Part shown: one piece after another, positions 23,201-34,329 of the stretch
Layout: every line of letters begins with the position of its first letter
How positions within the stretch are numbered: the stretch's first letter is position 1
From: Paralichthys olivaceus
Taxonomy: Eukaryota; Chordata; Actinopteri; Pleuronectiformes; Paralichthyidae
Length of the DNA: 64,000 bases
Direction of reading: 5' to 3'
Assembly (NCBI RefSeq): GCF_024713975.1
Contig: NC_091112.1
Coordinates: 8,083,501-8,147,500, forward strand
Made by a program: the position numbers and the translations under genes
Notes under the pieces: model-generated
The model's input: only the letters and a program-made list of their open reading frames with translations
The model's database searches: none
Told to the model about the DNA's origin: nothing

Positions 23201-26200
23201 AATTTAAATATATATTGCATGGACGGATGGCCTCCGATCACTACGTAGAGGACTTAAAATTAATGCATTTACTCTGGGGTCTCAAACACACTCACAGAGT
23301 TTTCAAAAGAGCTTTAAAAGATTCATAATTATGACACCAGAGTGAAAATAAACAACTCGTGTCCATTTCTCACCATACCTTTGGATCAGGTTCAGTAATA
23401 TCCGAGCTGCTCGTGCAGTATGCAGGGCTGGATCGAGCCAGCGGTGGACGGGTCACGTAAAAAACTTCCCTCGACGAGCGGAGGTCTCGTTCTGCGTGGC
23501 GCCTCATGTTCAGATTGGATGAGAGGGATTCGACGGCGGATACTCCTGTCGTAGGGGACGGCAGCCGAGAGATGTCTATTGAACTGCAGAAGCAACAGAG
23601 AGAGACAAAACAAGTGATACCAACTGAATACTATTTTGCATCTAATCATTAAATATTAATTTGTATGGGCCCTGGGGAGGGAAGCAAAAATGTGAGCACA
23701 CAATGAAGAGTCCCAAGTGGTATATTCTGCATACTGTCCTGTGTTTTAAAGTATTTTGGGATGTTTTGTACCTTAATTAGACCGAGGACACTGGAGAGCT
23801 GAGCTGACAGGAAAGGAGAGTAGGAAAGAGGAGGAACATCATGTAACTAATATGAGAAAAAACCTCATCATCATTGGATGCATGGTTTGAGGGTTATGAG
23901 CTAAGATTTAATTATTTCTTATCATTATTTAAGCGCGTGGTCTTTCAGTTTGAAAACAGGAATCTTGGGTTCACGTTCACATTTCAAAACCCTGCCCATG
24001 ATTCTAGATTTTTTGAACCTTCACACATGCCTCTAGGATTTAAAGGTTTGTCAGAACTTCATGTTTCATTATGAATGATGAATGAGGCCTGACTCCATCC
24101 TGTCAGTCACTCTGAGCTACAAGGAATCGCAGATGTGTCGTTCTCGGTGTTTACTCCGGCAGACTTAGCTCCCAGCAGACAACTGCTTGGTAGGAGGAAC
24201 TTCTAATAGCAAACACAAAATAGCTGCGTTGGCATCCTGTGATATTTTCTCTGTTTTCTCTTACTCTCATTTAAAGACTTCTAATTTAAACAGTTAGGCT
24301 GTAATTAGAACAACCGTCTCCTGACAGTAGCAGAGTGCTGACGTGAATTAAAACACAGAGGAAACAGGGTTTAGGTAAGAGCGTGTGGGAACAGATGGTG
24401 CAGACAGTTATGGATTGATAGAATACTTTATAAAGCCAGAGGAGTATTATGGGTTCTTTAGAAATGCACCAGTTTTTTGTTTCAAGCTTTTGAATTCTCA
24501 CTCCTTTTGTAATATTGATCAGGAGAAACCACGATACCTGTTTAAGTCACGCATCATCAGGCTTTGGAAATCGGAGGACATGAGGCGATTGAAAGACGGC
24601 CGTGAGAAGAGTCGGTCCTTCGGTCGGTCGGGCTGGTGATTTGTTGGCATGTGCAGCTGTGGGTTCCTCAGGGCGACACTGATGTCGTTCAGCAACCGTG
24701 GTAGAGGTCCCAGTTTGAGAATAGCGTCCTAAAACACAGATATAGTTGTGAAATCAAGGAAACCAAGATTTCAATGTTCACATCCAGGATCCTCCAAGAG
24801 ATCACAGTTAGAAAAAATACCAACATAGGTATTTTCTATTGCAGAATTCAAAGTTTAATTGTGAGAAAAGACAGCTTAGTGTCTGATCTGGACTCAGTGT
24901 TGACAGATATCCTTATTTCAGGTACTGGAATGTGTATTAGAAAAACTGAAGTTGTATCTGTGTTTTCCTAAAATCATTATTCAGTGTTTGTGTAGAATTA
25001 TAAAATTTTCTTCCTGGAGGCAAGTGTTCCCGAACTGAACCACGGACCAAGGGCTGCTGTAAATCACTCACTTCATTGTTCTTTAACTACAAATGTCATC
25101 CAGAGATATCCAGGAGGATATTTAAGGCTGAAGTATTTATATCTTTCATTAACTTGAAACTACAGTGAAATTCCGTTTCATCAAGTTTAAATATTTAGGT
25201 ATGAAATTCTCTTTTTTTTCATAGTTAAATAATATTTTTTCAATATTTATCAGTATTCAACTCAAATCCTATCAAATATTTAATTCAAATCTTCTCCACA
25301 TGTATCGTAGCTTTATTCCGCCCACCTTGCTCAGCTGGCCCATGACTTCCCACAGTAAGCTGTGGAGCATGGACAGTTCTCTGCCGAGGTCAATGTAGCC
25401 CTCGAACCCTCCGGCGTTTCCTCCAGTGTCCATGTTGGAGATCTCGTAAAGAAACTGCTGCATGGAGCCCCACTCCATCTCCAGGAACTCGTTCATGAAA
25501 TACAGGTACTCCTCCTTGGGTCCAAATCTGAGTGACAGACAAAGAAGAGTGAAGAACAACGAAATAGTGGATGGATCTAATGTTTACACAGTTAACATGT
25601 GCAGGGGTTTAGGTTTGAAAGATGAATTTAGCAATACATCAATCAATATAAAGGGTCTAATGTTAATGTTTTTACATATTGATGAATAAAGAGTCAACTG
25701 TTGAAACAAATATTATACTTATTGTCTATCAATCTATTTATTTTTTTCCGGTTGACGGTTAAGTCTATAAACTGGACTTAAAGTCTGTACTTCTACAACA
25801 GAATCAAGTGAAAGTGCTTCTGCAGTGCGGTTAGAGGAAAAGCGATGACAGACACTTACTTGTTGAAGCTGGCCAGGTTCTGCATCACCTTGGCAATGAG
25901 TGTGAGCGTGCGGGACGTGCGCTCAGCAGGGTACTCCTGCATCAGGCTGAACAGGGAGGGGGACATGATGGCTGGGCACATGAAGCGGAGGAACAGGGAG
26001 GAGCTGATGAGGCTGTCGGCGAGATCCTCTCTTCCGCGCTCAGCAGATCTGGCTCTCCACGAGGCGAAAACTTCCTTCAGCTCGCGGGGAAATATGCTGG
26101 AACGGGAAAATGACTTTAGCACCAGCTGTCCAGGAGGAGTGTGACGTAAAAATATTGTATCTCATCAAGGTCCAGAGACAAAGACGTATGGAAAATAACT

Positions 26201-29200
26201 GGACTGTACCGTGCTCAGAATAAAAAACATATTTAGAAAACACTTTCTAAAGAGACTAACATGATGATGTTTTATAACACTGGGAAAAAACACTGAATAA
26301 TAATGTTCTAATAATTAGTTTCAAGATGAGAGATTGCAAAAATAAAGCTTTTAAATTGATATTACTTAGTTTTGATAATTTGATAAAGAAGAGGTTAAAA
26401 TATTCATATCAAACCATCTGTTAACATATTTACACGTTTTGTTTCTGTATGTATATTTCTTTTCCTAATTGAAAATTATGTATTTTTTTCTGATTCTATA
26501 ATGAAACACTTTTCTTGGTATATACTTTCTCTGCGGGTACAAACTGACCAGAGAGAGTTGATGATCTTGCAGAGTAACAGCTCGCAGCACATGCGCAGGT
26601 TGGCCTGGTGGTCGGCGAGAACCGATGGCGGGACACGCATGGGGTCCACCTCACAGTTCTCCTCAGACTCGTATAAGGCTCGAATGAAGTCACCTGGAAG
26701 TTAAAGAACAGACTTTCTACAAATGCATCATCAACTACTTTTATGTGATATCGTGTTTATGTCTCTGACTGTTTAGCCCTTCGTCCAAGTTATAATTACG
26801 ATGTCAAATGTGAAATAACAGATTATGTTGGTCTGCCTTTGTGGCGCTGAGCTACTTTAATCTTATTTTATTTAATACGTATTTACATGTATGTTACACT
26901 TTGCTCCTGTGAAACCACAGCCTGAACAATATTCAGGAGGAAGCAACCATCTGCGTTAATAATTAATCACAGTGAAATAATTACAAGCAAATCTTACTAA
27001 TACATATTTTCTACTTCAGCTCATTCTACTGTAATCTGCAAGTGGCTAGGGACAAGAGGAAATATGTCATTACCTACATTGAATTTATATTATGTTGTGT
27101 CTTTGAAACTAAATTAAAGGACGAATGCTTAGATGTTATGAAATTGGTCTAAAACTTAAAAATAATATAACTGTAACGCATATTTACACATAATGGGACT
27201 TAAACATAAAAATACAGGGTACAGATTTTTGTATTCTCTATGTACATAAAAAAATACCTTTAATCAGCAGATTAAACTTTTGAATAAAATAAAAGAACAA
27301 TGTTGTATTGGATGTATTTGCATAAAAGTTATTATAAAGTGATTCATATCTGTCGACATTTAAACTTTTGTTCCTCAGCTCAATTTTTTATAAAATGCTG
27401 CCTCCACAAAAAATAAAAGGACTTTGGGAGAATGGGAGATGTAAAACTATGTCGACTCTAAAATATGACATTAACTTTGCTAAGTGGCAGTTAGGTCGTT
27501 AGGTCTGAGACATCAACATATCACAATATCAGATTTACTTTAAACTTACACGTATTCTCTTCACCCTTTCAGCAGGAAATAGGAAACACGGTGATGTTCA
27601 GGTTTACCTATAGCGTCCTTGAGGTATCTGTGACCTATCAGCTTGAGGTACTCTTCCACAGCCTTGGTGGCGAGCGTGTTCTCCCGGAAGATCAAGTGCT
27701 CACGGTCCATGAATCGATCCACCTCGCACATCGCCATGTCAGATAGGAACTCCTGAAAAGAGATTACGTTTGCAGATCAGTGAAGCAAAGGAAACAACAC
27801 ATTTCAAATCAACTGGTCATGTACAGAACTTTAAAGTGGGCGAGACTTCTCACACAAGTGCATTAACAGAAAATGTAAAAGCCACACAGCGGTTTTCCTT
27901 GTTTTCACATTTTCCTTCATGTTTCTGTAAATGCGCTTGTGTGAGACGTCTCAGCCACCGTAGAACTTTACAGACACACATACATGCACTCAGATATCTT
28001 ATATGTTCACCTTTGTCTTCCCTGTGCTTTGAAGAATGTGCACCAGAGCAAACGCCACCTCCTCTTTGCTTTTCACGCTCAGCAGCGGCTCCAGAACTGC
28101 ACACAGTGTTCGGTAGTTGTTGGTGATGTACTCGGCAAATTCCTTGTACAGCTCCATTGGCAGGATGTTCATTGTCTGGTAGCGAGACTTGACACGCAGC
28201 GAGGCATTGATGACTTTGCCACTTCCCACACCGCCGCTTTTGGCCAGAACACTGGACTGTATCACCGGGTACCACTGCTCCACAAACTGCCGGCCCGTGA
28301 TGCTGGAGATGGGGATGCTGACAAGGCCAAGGTATGTGCTTTTTTCCTGGATCACCAAAACAAATCATCATGTTTTATTAGTTTTATTTGATCCATAAAT
28401 CCATTATCTATATCGCTTATCCTTTTGAGGGTTGCAGGAGAGCCAATCCCAGCAGAGGCAGGATACATCCTTGTCAGTTCGCCTATTCACACTCACATTT
28501 ACACCTATGGAGAATTTAGCATCTCCTAAAACACGGGAAAAACCTGCAAACTCCACACAAAAGGACCCCTAAGCCTGAATTTAAAAAGACAGTTACATTG
28601 CTAACCACTGCGATGTTGTGCCACCCAGTTTTATTCTATTATTTTTTAAATGTTTGTTTGACTGGCAACCCCACTTTACCTTGCGTCTTTTTTTGTCCGT
28701 TTCCTTGTAGAGGTGCAAGCGAAGGCTACGAATGGTAGGCAAATTGTTGAACTCAAAATGCTCGCCCCAGAAGACGGTATCGGTGCGGGGTTTGCTGGTG
28801 GTGCGCGCATACAGCATGTCATCCAGACACAGCTCGCAGTAGTAGCGTTTCTTAGCTGGGAGGTCCCGAGCTTCGATGATCCACAACTTGAGCACATTGT
28901 CTACCCGTCGGCTGTTGTCCTGAAAACGAAACGAGGAGTTCTGTTACTGCATTATAACAGTCCTTATTTACAGCTGACATTGACGTTGCACACTCGATCT
29001 GCTGAGAAGAAAAACAAGTGGACAAAACAAATCTACTGTATCAACCTTGTTGGGTTTGACAGCTCGTTGGAGGTTCTCAATCCACTTGTCTCTCTCTGAA
29101 GCCGAGCGGCAGGCAAAACATTTTGTCCCTGAACTGGTCGTGACCTTCGGAAAGAAACATAAATAGATATTTATCGTAATCAGGGAATGTACTTTTATAT

Positions 29201-32200
29201 CTGCAACTAACAATTACTTTTATGTTTATTACAATAATAAATCTGTAGTTTAAAAAATGATATCACAATTTATCACAGCCCTAGTCATGTCTGAAAAAAT
29301 AATTGACTGTGAGATGAAAAAATGATAAGAAACACACACACGTAATACAGCATGAACCATTAGAATCAACAAACAATTTGATCTATACATAGCACTTATC
29401 TATGGACATCTCATTACAATGGCAAAATATATATACAAAAGAAATCTAAGGACTTATTTACAGTAACTGGCAACATGGGAAATATAAACTTAATAAATAA
29501 TAATAATAATAATAAACATTTAAAGGTATATCTATTTGTTACTTTAATAGACAATATAAAAAGTTGGGTGAGATGGAAGACAATTTGGAAGAACTGGGAG
29601 AAGGGTTAAACAGCTGAACACACCTCAAAGCAGTACTCTTGTCCTAAAATACTCGAGTGGACGGGTTTGATTATGGCCTCTTCATCCAAAACTAGGTCCA
29701 GAGCCTCCGCAGCGCTGCTCGGTGAGAGCAGGGATTCATGGGAGTGGGATTCTTTGAAGCTTTGCATCAAGCGAGTCCTGGCGAGAGGGGAAAAAGAACG
29801 AGGGGGAGATTTATTGACAATTCAAAGTCAGACGTGATTATGTCAGTGCTTCATATAAAACTAAATGAGTCAGTGAGGCTGAGGAATCCTCGTGAGTCCC
29901 TCCTGCAATTTCAGCATGTTTCCTGAGACCAGATCCTTTTATAATGAGTTTATGGAGACGTTAAGACAACCAGACTTTCAGTTCACAGTTTGGTCTGTTG
30001 ACTCAGCTCACGTGGCTCATGCTGTATTTTTTCAAGTAAAGGCCGACAGTGTCTCCGATTGAGGGGTTTTCCAAAAGTTAGGGCTGGAGGTAATAAATAC
30101 ATATATTATTATGGTATATGGCCAAATTTTCATTTTTATACCAGTTGATATTTATAACATTTTACAAATCTGACGTAGAGCATCAAAACCTATTATACCT
30201 AAATACTGTACTGTAATACACCATGCTTGCACAATGCATTAGCAATATGTCAATACATTGATATTGATGGATACAGTCCCCTCATAAAACCACATTTAAA
30301 ATCACTAAATCCTGATTTTTATTTGGATCTGCACCAAATTGCACACACTCATAAATATCAGTCCCCAAACCACACAATTATCAATCAATGCAACTGTAAA
30401 TGTGATGTTGATACTACCTGCTGTGTAAATGGTGTGAAACTTTAAACTGGTAATAAACTGTTCTTCAGTCACAGTCTGCAGGAACGTTGTAGTGCAGGTA
30501 TAAAAAGACACAGAGGATTAGACCTGTGACCTTTAAAACAGCTCTATCAAGGCAGAGAAAAGTGTTGGTGGAAGAGGAGGAATCAAGGTGAGTCAAGTCA
30601 GTCTCTCAGGCGACGCAAGGTCAGCAGGCCAATTGAAAAAGTAAAATGTTGTTAGGAAAACATTTTCTCTGACGAGTTGTTGGAAAATGAGGCAAAAACA
30701 AATTAAATCCACTATTGGGATAGCTTCAGTGTGTGTGTGTGTGTGAGTGTGTGAGTGTGTGTGTCACCATCTCAGACAGCTGAGTGGGTGCCTGCCCTTT
30801 GAGTTCAGCTGTAGCATTTCAGGCTGAGGTGCAGCGAATAGAGACTGAGTGTGAGTCAGTAAATTGATTTGGTGGCTGATGGAAAACTGTAAGATTCAGA
30901 GGTGAAGTTCACTTTGATTTAAAGTGATAGTGCAACACTTCTGGAGAGGAAATAATGAGGAACAAGAAGAACAGGGCAGCTTTTAAGAGACACCAGTTAC
31001 TTGCAAATGACGAGCACTAATCTGAGGCCAGATTTAATGCTGCTCAGAGATACAGCAAATCGTCCGGTTTAAGAGCCACGGCAGAATACAGTACAAGAAA
31101 AAGGCTTTGGTAAACCGACTTGGCAGCAGAGGTAGAGCGGCTGTGTTGGAAAGCTAGAGTGTGAAGTTGGATGCTGAGGGTTTATAGCTAAGTCAACTTA
31201 ACACTACTGAGTGAATTAGGCGTGTGTGGGCAGGACTGGAGGCAGGCTGTGAAGGCAGCTGTCTGAGGCAGTGGTGGGAGCCAGTGGAAGGCACAATGAC
31301 TGACTGAGGCTCGGAGTCACTTTCACCCCAACGGCATTGAGCTTCCTCTCCGTCGTCCGTCAGTGCAGCCTCCACAAAACCCCTCGGGTTAACTCTTTTT
31401 TTTAACTGGGCTTCTGTGTCTGCTCTCACCCTGTATTTATAGAACAAAAACATTTTCACGTCCTTCGCTAAATGACACATTCTGCGTCTCTGAGTAACGG
31501 ACATCCACACCTGCCCTAAAAATGTCTATTTTGCATCGTGGTGGGAGGAAAGTGAACCGTCAGCGTTATGTATTTTTTGACTTTCTGCCTCTCCCTCTTT
31601 ACGTATGTGCTTTTCCCATGTGTGCGTCATGACTGGATTGTGTCAGGACAGCAGAACATTTTGATAACAATGCAGGCAGGATTCCTGGGGGATGTGACCT
31701 CACGTCAGAATACAAAACAAGAAAAAGCTCATGAGAGCGTGTAATGATGCAAAATATTTCATCCTGACATGATGATCGAAATCACATGATAAAACTCACA
31801 CTCACAAGATAAATGTATGCATAGTGTGACTGTGAAACTAGAATTACACTTTAAACTTAAAAATACAATGTTAGGATAAACTATAATGCTACTATAATGC
31901 ATTTTGCCTGATGTACTTCAGTGCTCGTTATGGCTGTTGCATTTGTAACATTAGCTTGTACGAAAATCCTGCTTCCTGCACAATTATAAGCACAACAACA
32001 TGACACCATTTCCATCATCTGTCTTTTTCTACATGGAGTTGGTTTATTCTCTCTGGGAATGTGTGGGTTTGATCAAGGGTGTTGTTTTTTTTCTGTGTGA
32101 GCTCAACACAACACAAGCTGTAACAGAACAGGTACTGAGTCTTCCTTGTGAATTATGAATGTTTATTACGTTGGAAATGAGCTGTTTTGGGATTATTTTG

Positions 32201-33244
32201 TAAAGAAAACAAATCCACAATATAAACCACAGGGAAACACATGAGTAATTGCACCCATGGCCTTTTCATAATGTATCTTGGCTGAACTGTGAGCACTAAA
32301 TCACTCAATAGGTAAGAATATATTTATTACACTTGTAATAAACTGGCAACCTGTCCGCAGCCTTTTGGCTTCTGCCCAAAACATGCTGGGACAAGCTCCA
32401 AACCCCCTCATGAGTCTCAGTTAGAATATGCAACTAGACTGGATGAATGATATTGCCTGAAATTATTGGAAGGCTTTGAACCGTGAAGTTTAATTACCTC
32501 TCTTGGTCTGCACTTCGAAACCGGGGCAAGATCATCTGTCGGAAGCTGCTGGTCCGGTCCAGTTTGGGCTGGCTTTTGGCCCTCTTGATGGAACCCTTCA
32601 ACCTTCGATTGAGAAAACTCTGAAAATTCAAAAACAAACCAAACTACAGATAAGATATATAAGAGCAGAGTAAATACACAATGTTATTCAAAAAACTTGT
32701 ATTGAACAGAAGTTTTTATCCTACCTCTGATCATACTGACAATTTTAATCATTTTAGAACTTTTCATTTTATTTTACTATTTTTCTCTATCTGTAGCATT
32801 TTTACTTTTACAGTTCTGCCCTATTGCTTTTCAATTTTTAAACAGCTTTCAAATGTTTTCTACTACTTGCCTTGAATTCCAACCATTATAAAATCCTGCA
32901 TAATTCTCCTGCAAAATTTCAATAAAAATACAATGTACATAGAAATGTTCTTCTAATCAGTGAGTGTATAAACTCTAACTTAAGCATAAAATATATTGGC
33001 TTCGCTAACCAAAGTAAGAATAAGTCATTTATAATATCAGACAAAAAAAATCTGTACCAATCATACTAATCTGAATAATCTGAATAATACAATCAGACTA
33101 ATCCAATCTGTACATATTGTCTCTGTGAGATGGCAAAATAAGACACAGCACTCACCGGCTGTCTGAAGGGCTGTGGGGTGGCATTTGGAGGAGTTTCCAT
33201 GCTTGACTGTCTTACAGAGGCAAAACTTGCCCTGCGAGATTGGT
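14761..33244 (-). CDS. syngap1: SynGAP, synaptic Ras/Rap GTPase-activating protein (18 exons; 5' end missing)
   Basis: SynGAP is a postsynaptic-density protein that speeds GTP hydrolysis by Ras and Rap. Exons on the minus strand: 33156-33244, 32498-32619, 29624-29777, 29046-29144, 28680-28919, 28011-28346, 27608-27752, 26549-26693, 25860-26096, 25326-25527, 24538-24728, 23379-23583, 22325-22903, 19913-20566, 19337-19492, 17757-17968, 16308-16380 and 14761-14799. All junctions have GT/AG ends and the phases agree, giving about 1290 codons. Order of parts: basic [12 protein letters not shown] segment, second half of PH, C2, RasGAP, Ser/Pro/Gln-rich linker, coiled coil. SYNGAP1 rather than DAB2IP or RASAL2 is indicated by [12 protein letters not shown]-like and [14 protein letters not shown] segments and by [14 protein letters not shown]. 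The exon holding the start codon and first half of PH was not found to the right of 33244. Teleosts can have syngap1a and syngap1b; which one this is was not resolved. Confidence 0.93.
14930..15350. mobile_element. Cluster of fish repeat fragments in a syngap1 intron
   Basis: At 14930-15060 the sequence is rich in CGATAT/ATATCG words typical of a teleost TIR element. At 15097-15170 it reads TTAGCTTAGCACAAAGACTG, then GGCTAGCCTGGCTCTGTCTG. At about 15291-15345 a diverged inverse copy (CAGTCTTTGTGCTTAGC) appears. The two halves could fold back on each other. Family names cannot be given with certainty. Confidence 0.55.
15816..15872. repeat. Imperfect (CA)n repeat
   Basis: ACACAC tracts interrupted by AGAC and TCAC units, about 55 bases long, in a syngap1 intron. 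Confidence 0.85.
16308..16380 (-). CDS. syngap1: syngap1 exon: LMAVEDELR segment
   Basis: This short exon encodes [20 protein letters not shown], then LTDQ, matching LMLVEEELRR of mammals right after the coiled coil. The phase matches the preceding exon (AG|A). It ends on a codon boundary. Confidence 0.85.
16985..17070. repeat. 18-bp tandem repeat, about five copies
   Basis: The unit AATTGAATAACTTGATGA starts at 16985, 17003, 17021, 17039 and 17057, the last copy incomplete. It lies in a syngap1 intron with no coding role. Confidence 0.95.
17757..17968 (-). CDS. syngap1: syngap1 exon: coiled coil
   Basis: It encodes [34 protein letters not shown] and [12 protein letters not shown], a heptad-rich coiled coil. 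In mammals this segment forms a parallel trimer that drives phase separation with PSD-95. Confidence 0.95.
18525..18595 (+). mobile_element. LINE 3' tail-like fragment
   Basis: AAAGTGCTTTATAAATAAAG followed by TTTATTATCATTA is the usual end of L2/RTE-like fish LINEs. A comparable tail lies at about 58225-58290. Confidence 0.5.
19337..19492 (-). CDS. syngap1: syngap1 exon: [19 protein letters not shown]
   Basis: This 52-codon exon encodes [19 protein letters not shown] and [15 protein letters not shown], nearly identical to human SYNGAP1 and the best single discriminator from its paralogues. It leads into the coiled coil. Confidence 0.95.
19587..19833. mobile_element. Terminal-inverted-repeat element (MITE-like) in a syngap1 intron
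   Basis: The left end reads TTAAAGGTTCAGTGTGTAAG and the right end reads as its near-exact inverse (CTACACACTGAACCTTTAA). The body is about 247 bases with no coding capacity. A partial copy of the right end lies at 45608-45665. These features fit a non-autonomous DNA transposon widespread in teleosts. Confidence 0.8.
19913..20566 (-). CDS. syngap1: syngap1 exon with long Gln/His tract
   Basis: This 218-codon exon starts [14 protein letters not shown] and contains a Thr/Pro-rich stretch, [15 protein letters not shown] (compare KPRPSSGNLLQSPE in human), then 64 residues of Gln/His/Thr, then LLKPVNKQ before the donor. The frame is open throughout and both splice sites are canonical, so the tract is expected to be translated. 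Confidence 0.88.
20099..20290 (-). repeat. syngap1: In-frame CAG/CAA/CAT repeat: 64 codons of polyGln/His
   Basis: Read on the minus strand the tract is Q23, HH, Q5, HHH, Q4, HH, Q4, HH, Q4, HH, Q7, T, Q5. The 23-Gln run (20222-20290) contains 11 consecutive CAG codons flanked by CAA. The centre contains an 18-bp unit of four CAG and two CAT/CAC codons repeated about three times. Slippage-prone DNA of this kind is usually length-variable. Confidence 0.95.
22325..22903 (-). CDS. syngap1: syngap1 exon: [11 protein letters not shown] linker
   Basis: It begins [16 protein letters not shown] and contains [25 protein letters not shown] and [12 protein letters not shown], all recognisable in SYNGAP1. 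At the 3' end two in-frame donors lie six bases apart (exon end 22331 or 22325), so the mRNA may or may not include codons for Val-Gln. The downstream donor (GTAGGA) looks better than GTGCAG and was used here. Confidence 0.88.
23103..23132. repeat. 30-bp palindrome (14-bp arms, 2-base centre)
   Basis: The arm TTTAGTGACTAATT at 23103-23116 and its exact inverse at 23119-23132 are separated by TG. It lies in a syngap1 intron. No function is known. Confidence 0.9.
23379..23583 (-). CDS. syngap1: syngap1 exon: RLPSPT and [13 protein letters not shown] segment
   Basis: It encodes [12 protein letters not shown], then [20 protein letters not shown] and DITEPDPK. This Ser/Pro-rich stretch is well conserved with mammalian SYNGAP1 and starts the disordered linker, where CaMKII and other kinases act in mammals. 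Confidence 0.92.
24538..24728 (-). CDS. syngap1: syngap1 exon: post-[15 protein letters not shown] segment
   Basis: It encodes [20 protein letters not shown], then a variable stretch and SLMMRDLNS, all conserved landmarks just after the GAP domain. Confidence 0.9.
25326..25527 (-). CDS. syngap1: syngap1 exon: end of RasGAP domain
   Basis: It encodes [20 protein letters not shown], then [20 protein letters not shown]. This closes the GAP domain. It ends on a codon boundary. Confidence 0.93.
25860..26096 (-). CDS. syngap1: syngap1 exon: RasGAP FLRF-PA motif
   Basis: It encodes [14 protein letters not shown], then [18 protein letters not shown] and [16 protein letters not shown]. The FLRFxxPA signature of Ras GAPs is intact. 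The donor is CAA followed by GTAAGT. Confidence 0.93.
26549..26693 (-). CDS. syngap1: syngap1 exon: RasGAP middle part
   Basis: It encodes [18 protein letters not shown], then [19 protein letters not shown]. The phases on both sides agree with the neighbouring exons. Confidence 0.92.
27608..27752 (-). CDS. syngap1: syngap1 exon: RasGAP arginine finger
   Basis: It encodes [15 protein letters not shown], then [19 protein letters not shown]. The Arg of FRENTLA, codon at 27684-27686, is the expected arginine finger by comparison with FRATTLAS of p120 RasGAP. Catalytic competence is therefore expected. Confidence 0.93.
28011..28346 (-). CDS. syngap1: syngap1 exon: end of C2 and start of RasGAP
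   Basis: This 112-codon exon encodes [11 protein letters not shown] (end of C2), then [19 protein letters not shown] and [19 protein letters not shown], the N-terminal helices of the GAP domain. A short Gly/Ser linker (KSGGVGSGK) corresponds to the glycine-rich insertion of mammalian SynGAP but is much shorter. Confidence 0.93.
28386..28625. mobile_element. Dispersed fish repeat in a syngap1 intron
   Basis: The segment runs from a CCATTATCTATATCGCTTATCC-like start (seen at about 28400) through TTCACACTCACATTTACACC and GCAAACTCCACACA to TGCTAACCACTGCGATG. This matches, from memory, a very common teleost interspersed repeat. It fills most of the intron between 28347 and 28679. A fragment of a related sequence may lie near 32345-32455. 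Confidence 0.65.
28680..28919 (-). CDS. syngap1: syngap1 exon: C2 domain, first part
   Basis: This 80-codon exon encodes [20 protein letters not shown] and [12 protein letters not shown], the C2 domain that increases Rap GAP activity in SynGAP. The KETDKKRRK end marks SYNGAP1 rather than its paralogues. Confidence 0.93.
29046..29144 (-). CDS. syngap1: syngap1 exon: end of PH domain
   Basis: This 33-codon exon encodes [20 protein letters not shown] and then [13 protein letters not shown], the C-terminal helix of the PH domain. The donor is GTTGAT, a GT donor weaker than the gene's others. Confidence 0.92.
29624..29777 (-). CDS. syngap1: syngap1 exon: [15 protein letters not shown] segment entering the PH domain
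   Basis: It encodes [19 protein letters not shown], then [17 protein letters not shown]. This is the family hallmark just before the second half of the PH domain. It is 154 bases long and ends on a codon boundary. Confidence 0.92.
30725..30768. repeat. (TG)n microsatellite
   Basis: A GTGTGT tract interrupted twice by GAGT, within the large syngap1 intron between 29778 and 32497. That intron holds nothing else recognisable as coding. Confidence 0.85.
32340..32460. mobile_element. Degraded dispersed repeat
   Basis: CTGGCAACCTGTCCGCAGCC, then GCTGGGACAAGCTCCAAACC and ACTGGATGAATGA resemble a decayed part of the same teleost repeat class as 28386-28625. Assignment is by resemblance only. Confidence 0.45.
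32498..32619 (-). CDS. syngap1: syngap1 exon: basic [12 protein letters not shown] segment
   Basis: It encodes a segment containing [20 protein letters not shown] and then [15 protein letters not shown], strongly conserved across SynGAP, DAB2IP and RASAL2. It sits between the two halves of the split PH region. It ends in phase 2, matching the next exon. Confidence 0.9.
33156..33244 (-). CDS. syngap1: syngap1 first recovered exon
   Basis: It begins in the middle of a codon (acceptor CCTCATAG), so an upstream coding exon must exist for the long isoform. It encodes [12 protein letters not shown], then [15 protein letters not shown], which lines up with the mammalian stretch around MEGAPAAPFRPSQ. 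That internal Met is a plausible start for a short N-terminal isoform made from an alternative promoter, as known in mammals. The donor is CAGCCG followed by GTGAGT. Confidence 0.8.
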
Positions 33245-34329
33245 CTATGAGGAAAGAGTGCCGAGAAAAGAGATTATTAATCAATATGAAAGCCAATAGA
33301 AAATTGTTCATTCTAATCTAGATAATATAAACTGGTTTAAGTCTGAATTTGTATGTGTGTATGTATGTTTCCAGAAACTCTTTAAACTACAAACAGTACA
33401 AATCAATATAGTAAAAAAAACATGATCAAAAGCTACAAAATGTTCAGGTTTTTGTATGAACTGTGCAAAGTTAGCACATTATTTACAGCAATGGTATCAC
33501 ATCTCCTGTCTTTAGCTTATTCCAGATCACAACAAATTGATCTTAAGGCACAAGATGGAAGATAATGATGAAAAGGCAAAGCTCTCATCTCAATCAATAT
33601 GTCCCTTCAGACACTTTCGGAGCAAACCTATGGTTTTGGGAGAGAAGGTCAAAAAATGTGTATTTCAAAAATTGCAAATTGCTCAAATCATTACCTTGCA
33701 GTTGCTTCAGATAAAAAGAAAAGCAAACAGCATCAGAAATCATCACAGAACACACACTGATCACAAGCAAGCTACCGACACACCAACAATGCAGAAGAGT
33801 AGAAGAGTCACCAACAAGGACAAACAGCTACAGCTTCAAAACAACAAGAAGGAACAATGCTGTGACGAGTGTGTGCTGTCTGAGAAAGAAGCTATTTATG
33901 ACGATTCTATTGGAAAACTTTTGTGTCCTAAGGTCAATGTAAAATGACGCAGATCCTGATGTGAGAACTTTACCTATATAATCTGAGTAGGAAACACTCA
34001 CATGACTCATCTCCAACCTTACAGCCTCAGTCTGACTTAAGGCCTGTGCAAACTCTGGAACATGGCGATGGATCTATAAAAGTATGAGCAGTAATCTTAA
34101 GGGAACCAGACCTGGTGCTTCCTCCATATGACTGTGTGCTGACTAAGAATGAGGGGCAAGGAGCATAAAGATATTGAATACTCCATAAATTACTCAAAAA
34201 TACTTAGGGGCTTTTTAAACAGCGGAATTAAGGCAGTCACCAAATCTATGAGCAGTTTATTTTACGGGACATTTTGGGGTACAGTACGTGAATCACTGCC
34301 CACATGAGCAATGTGTCTGATTCTAAGAG

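Noticed and set aside
27850-28371. 173-codon minus-strand frame overlapping a syngap1 exon
   Set aside because: It is an alternative frame of exon 28011-28346; the C2/GAP protein sequence is in the other frame.
33537-33947. 136-codon Lys/Gln-rich frame on +
   Set aside because: Lies antisense in the region upstream of syngap1 exons, AT-rich, with no domain; probably chance.
33990-34060. Minus-strand open stretch ending at a GTGAGT donor
   Set aside because: Only about 23 codons after an in-frame stop, and no family match.
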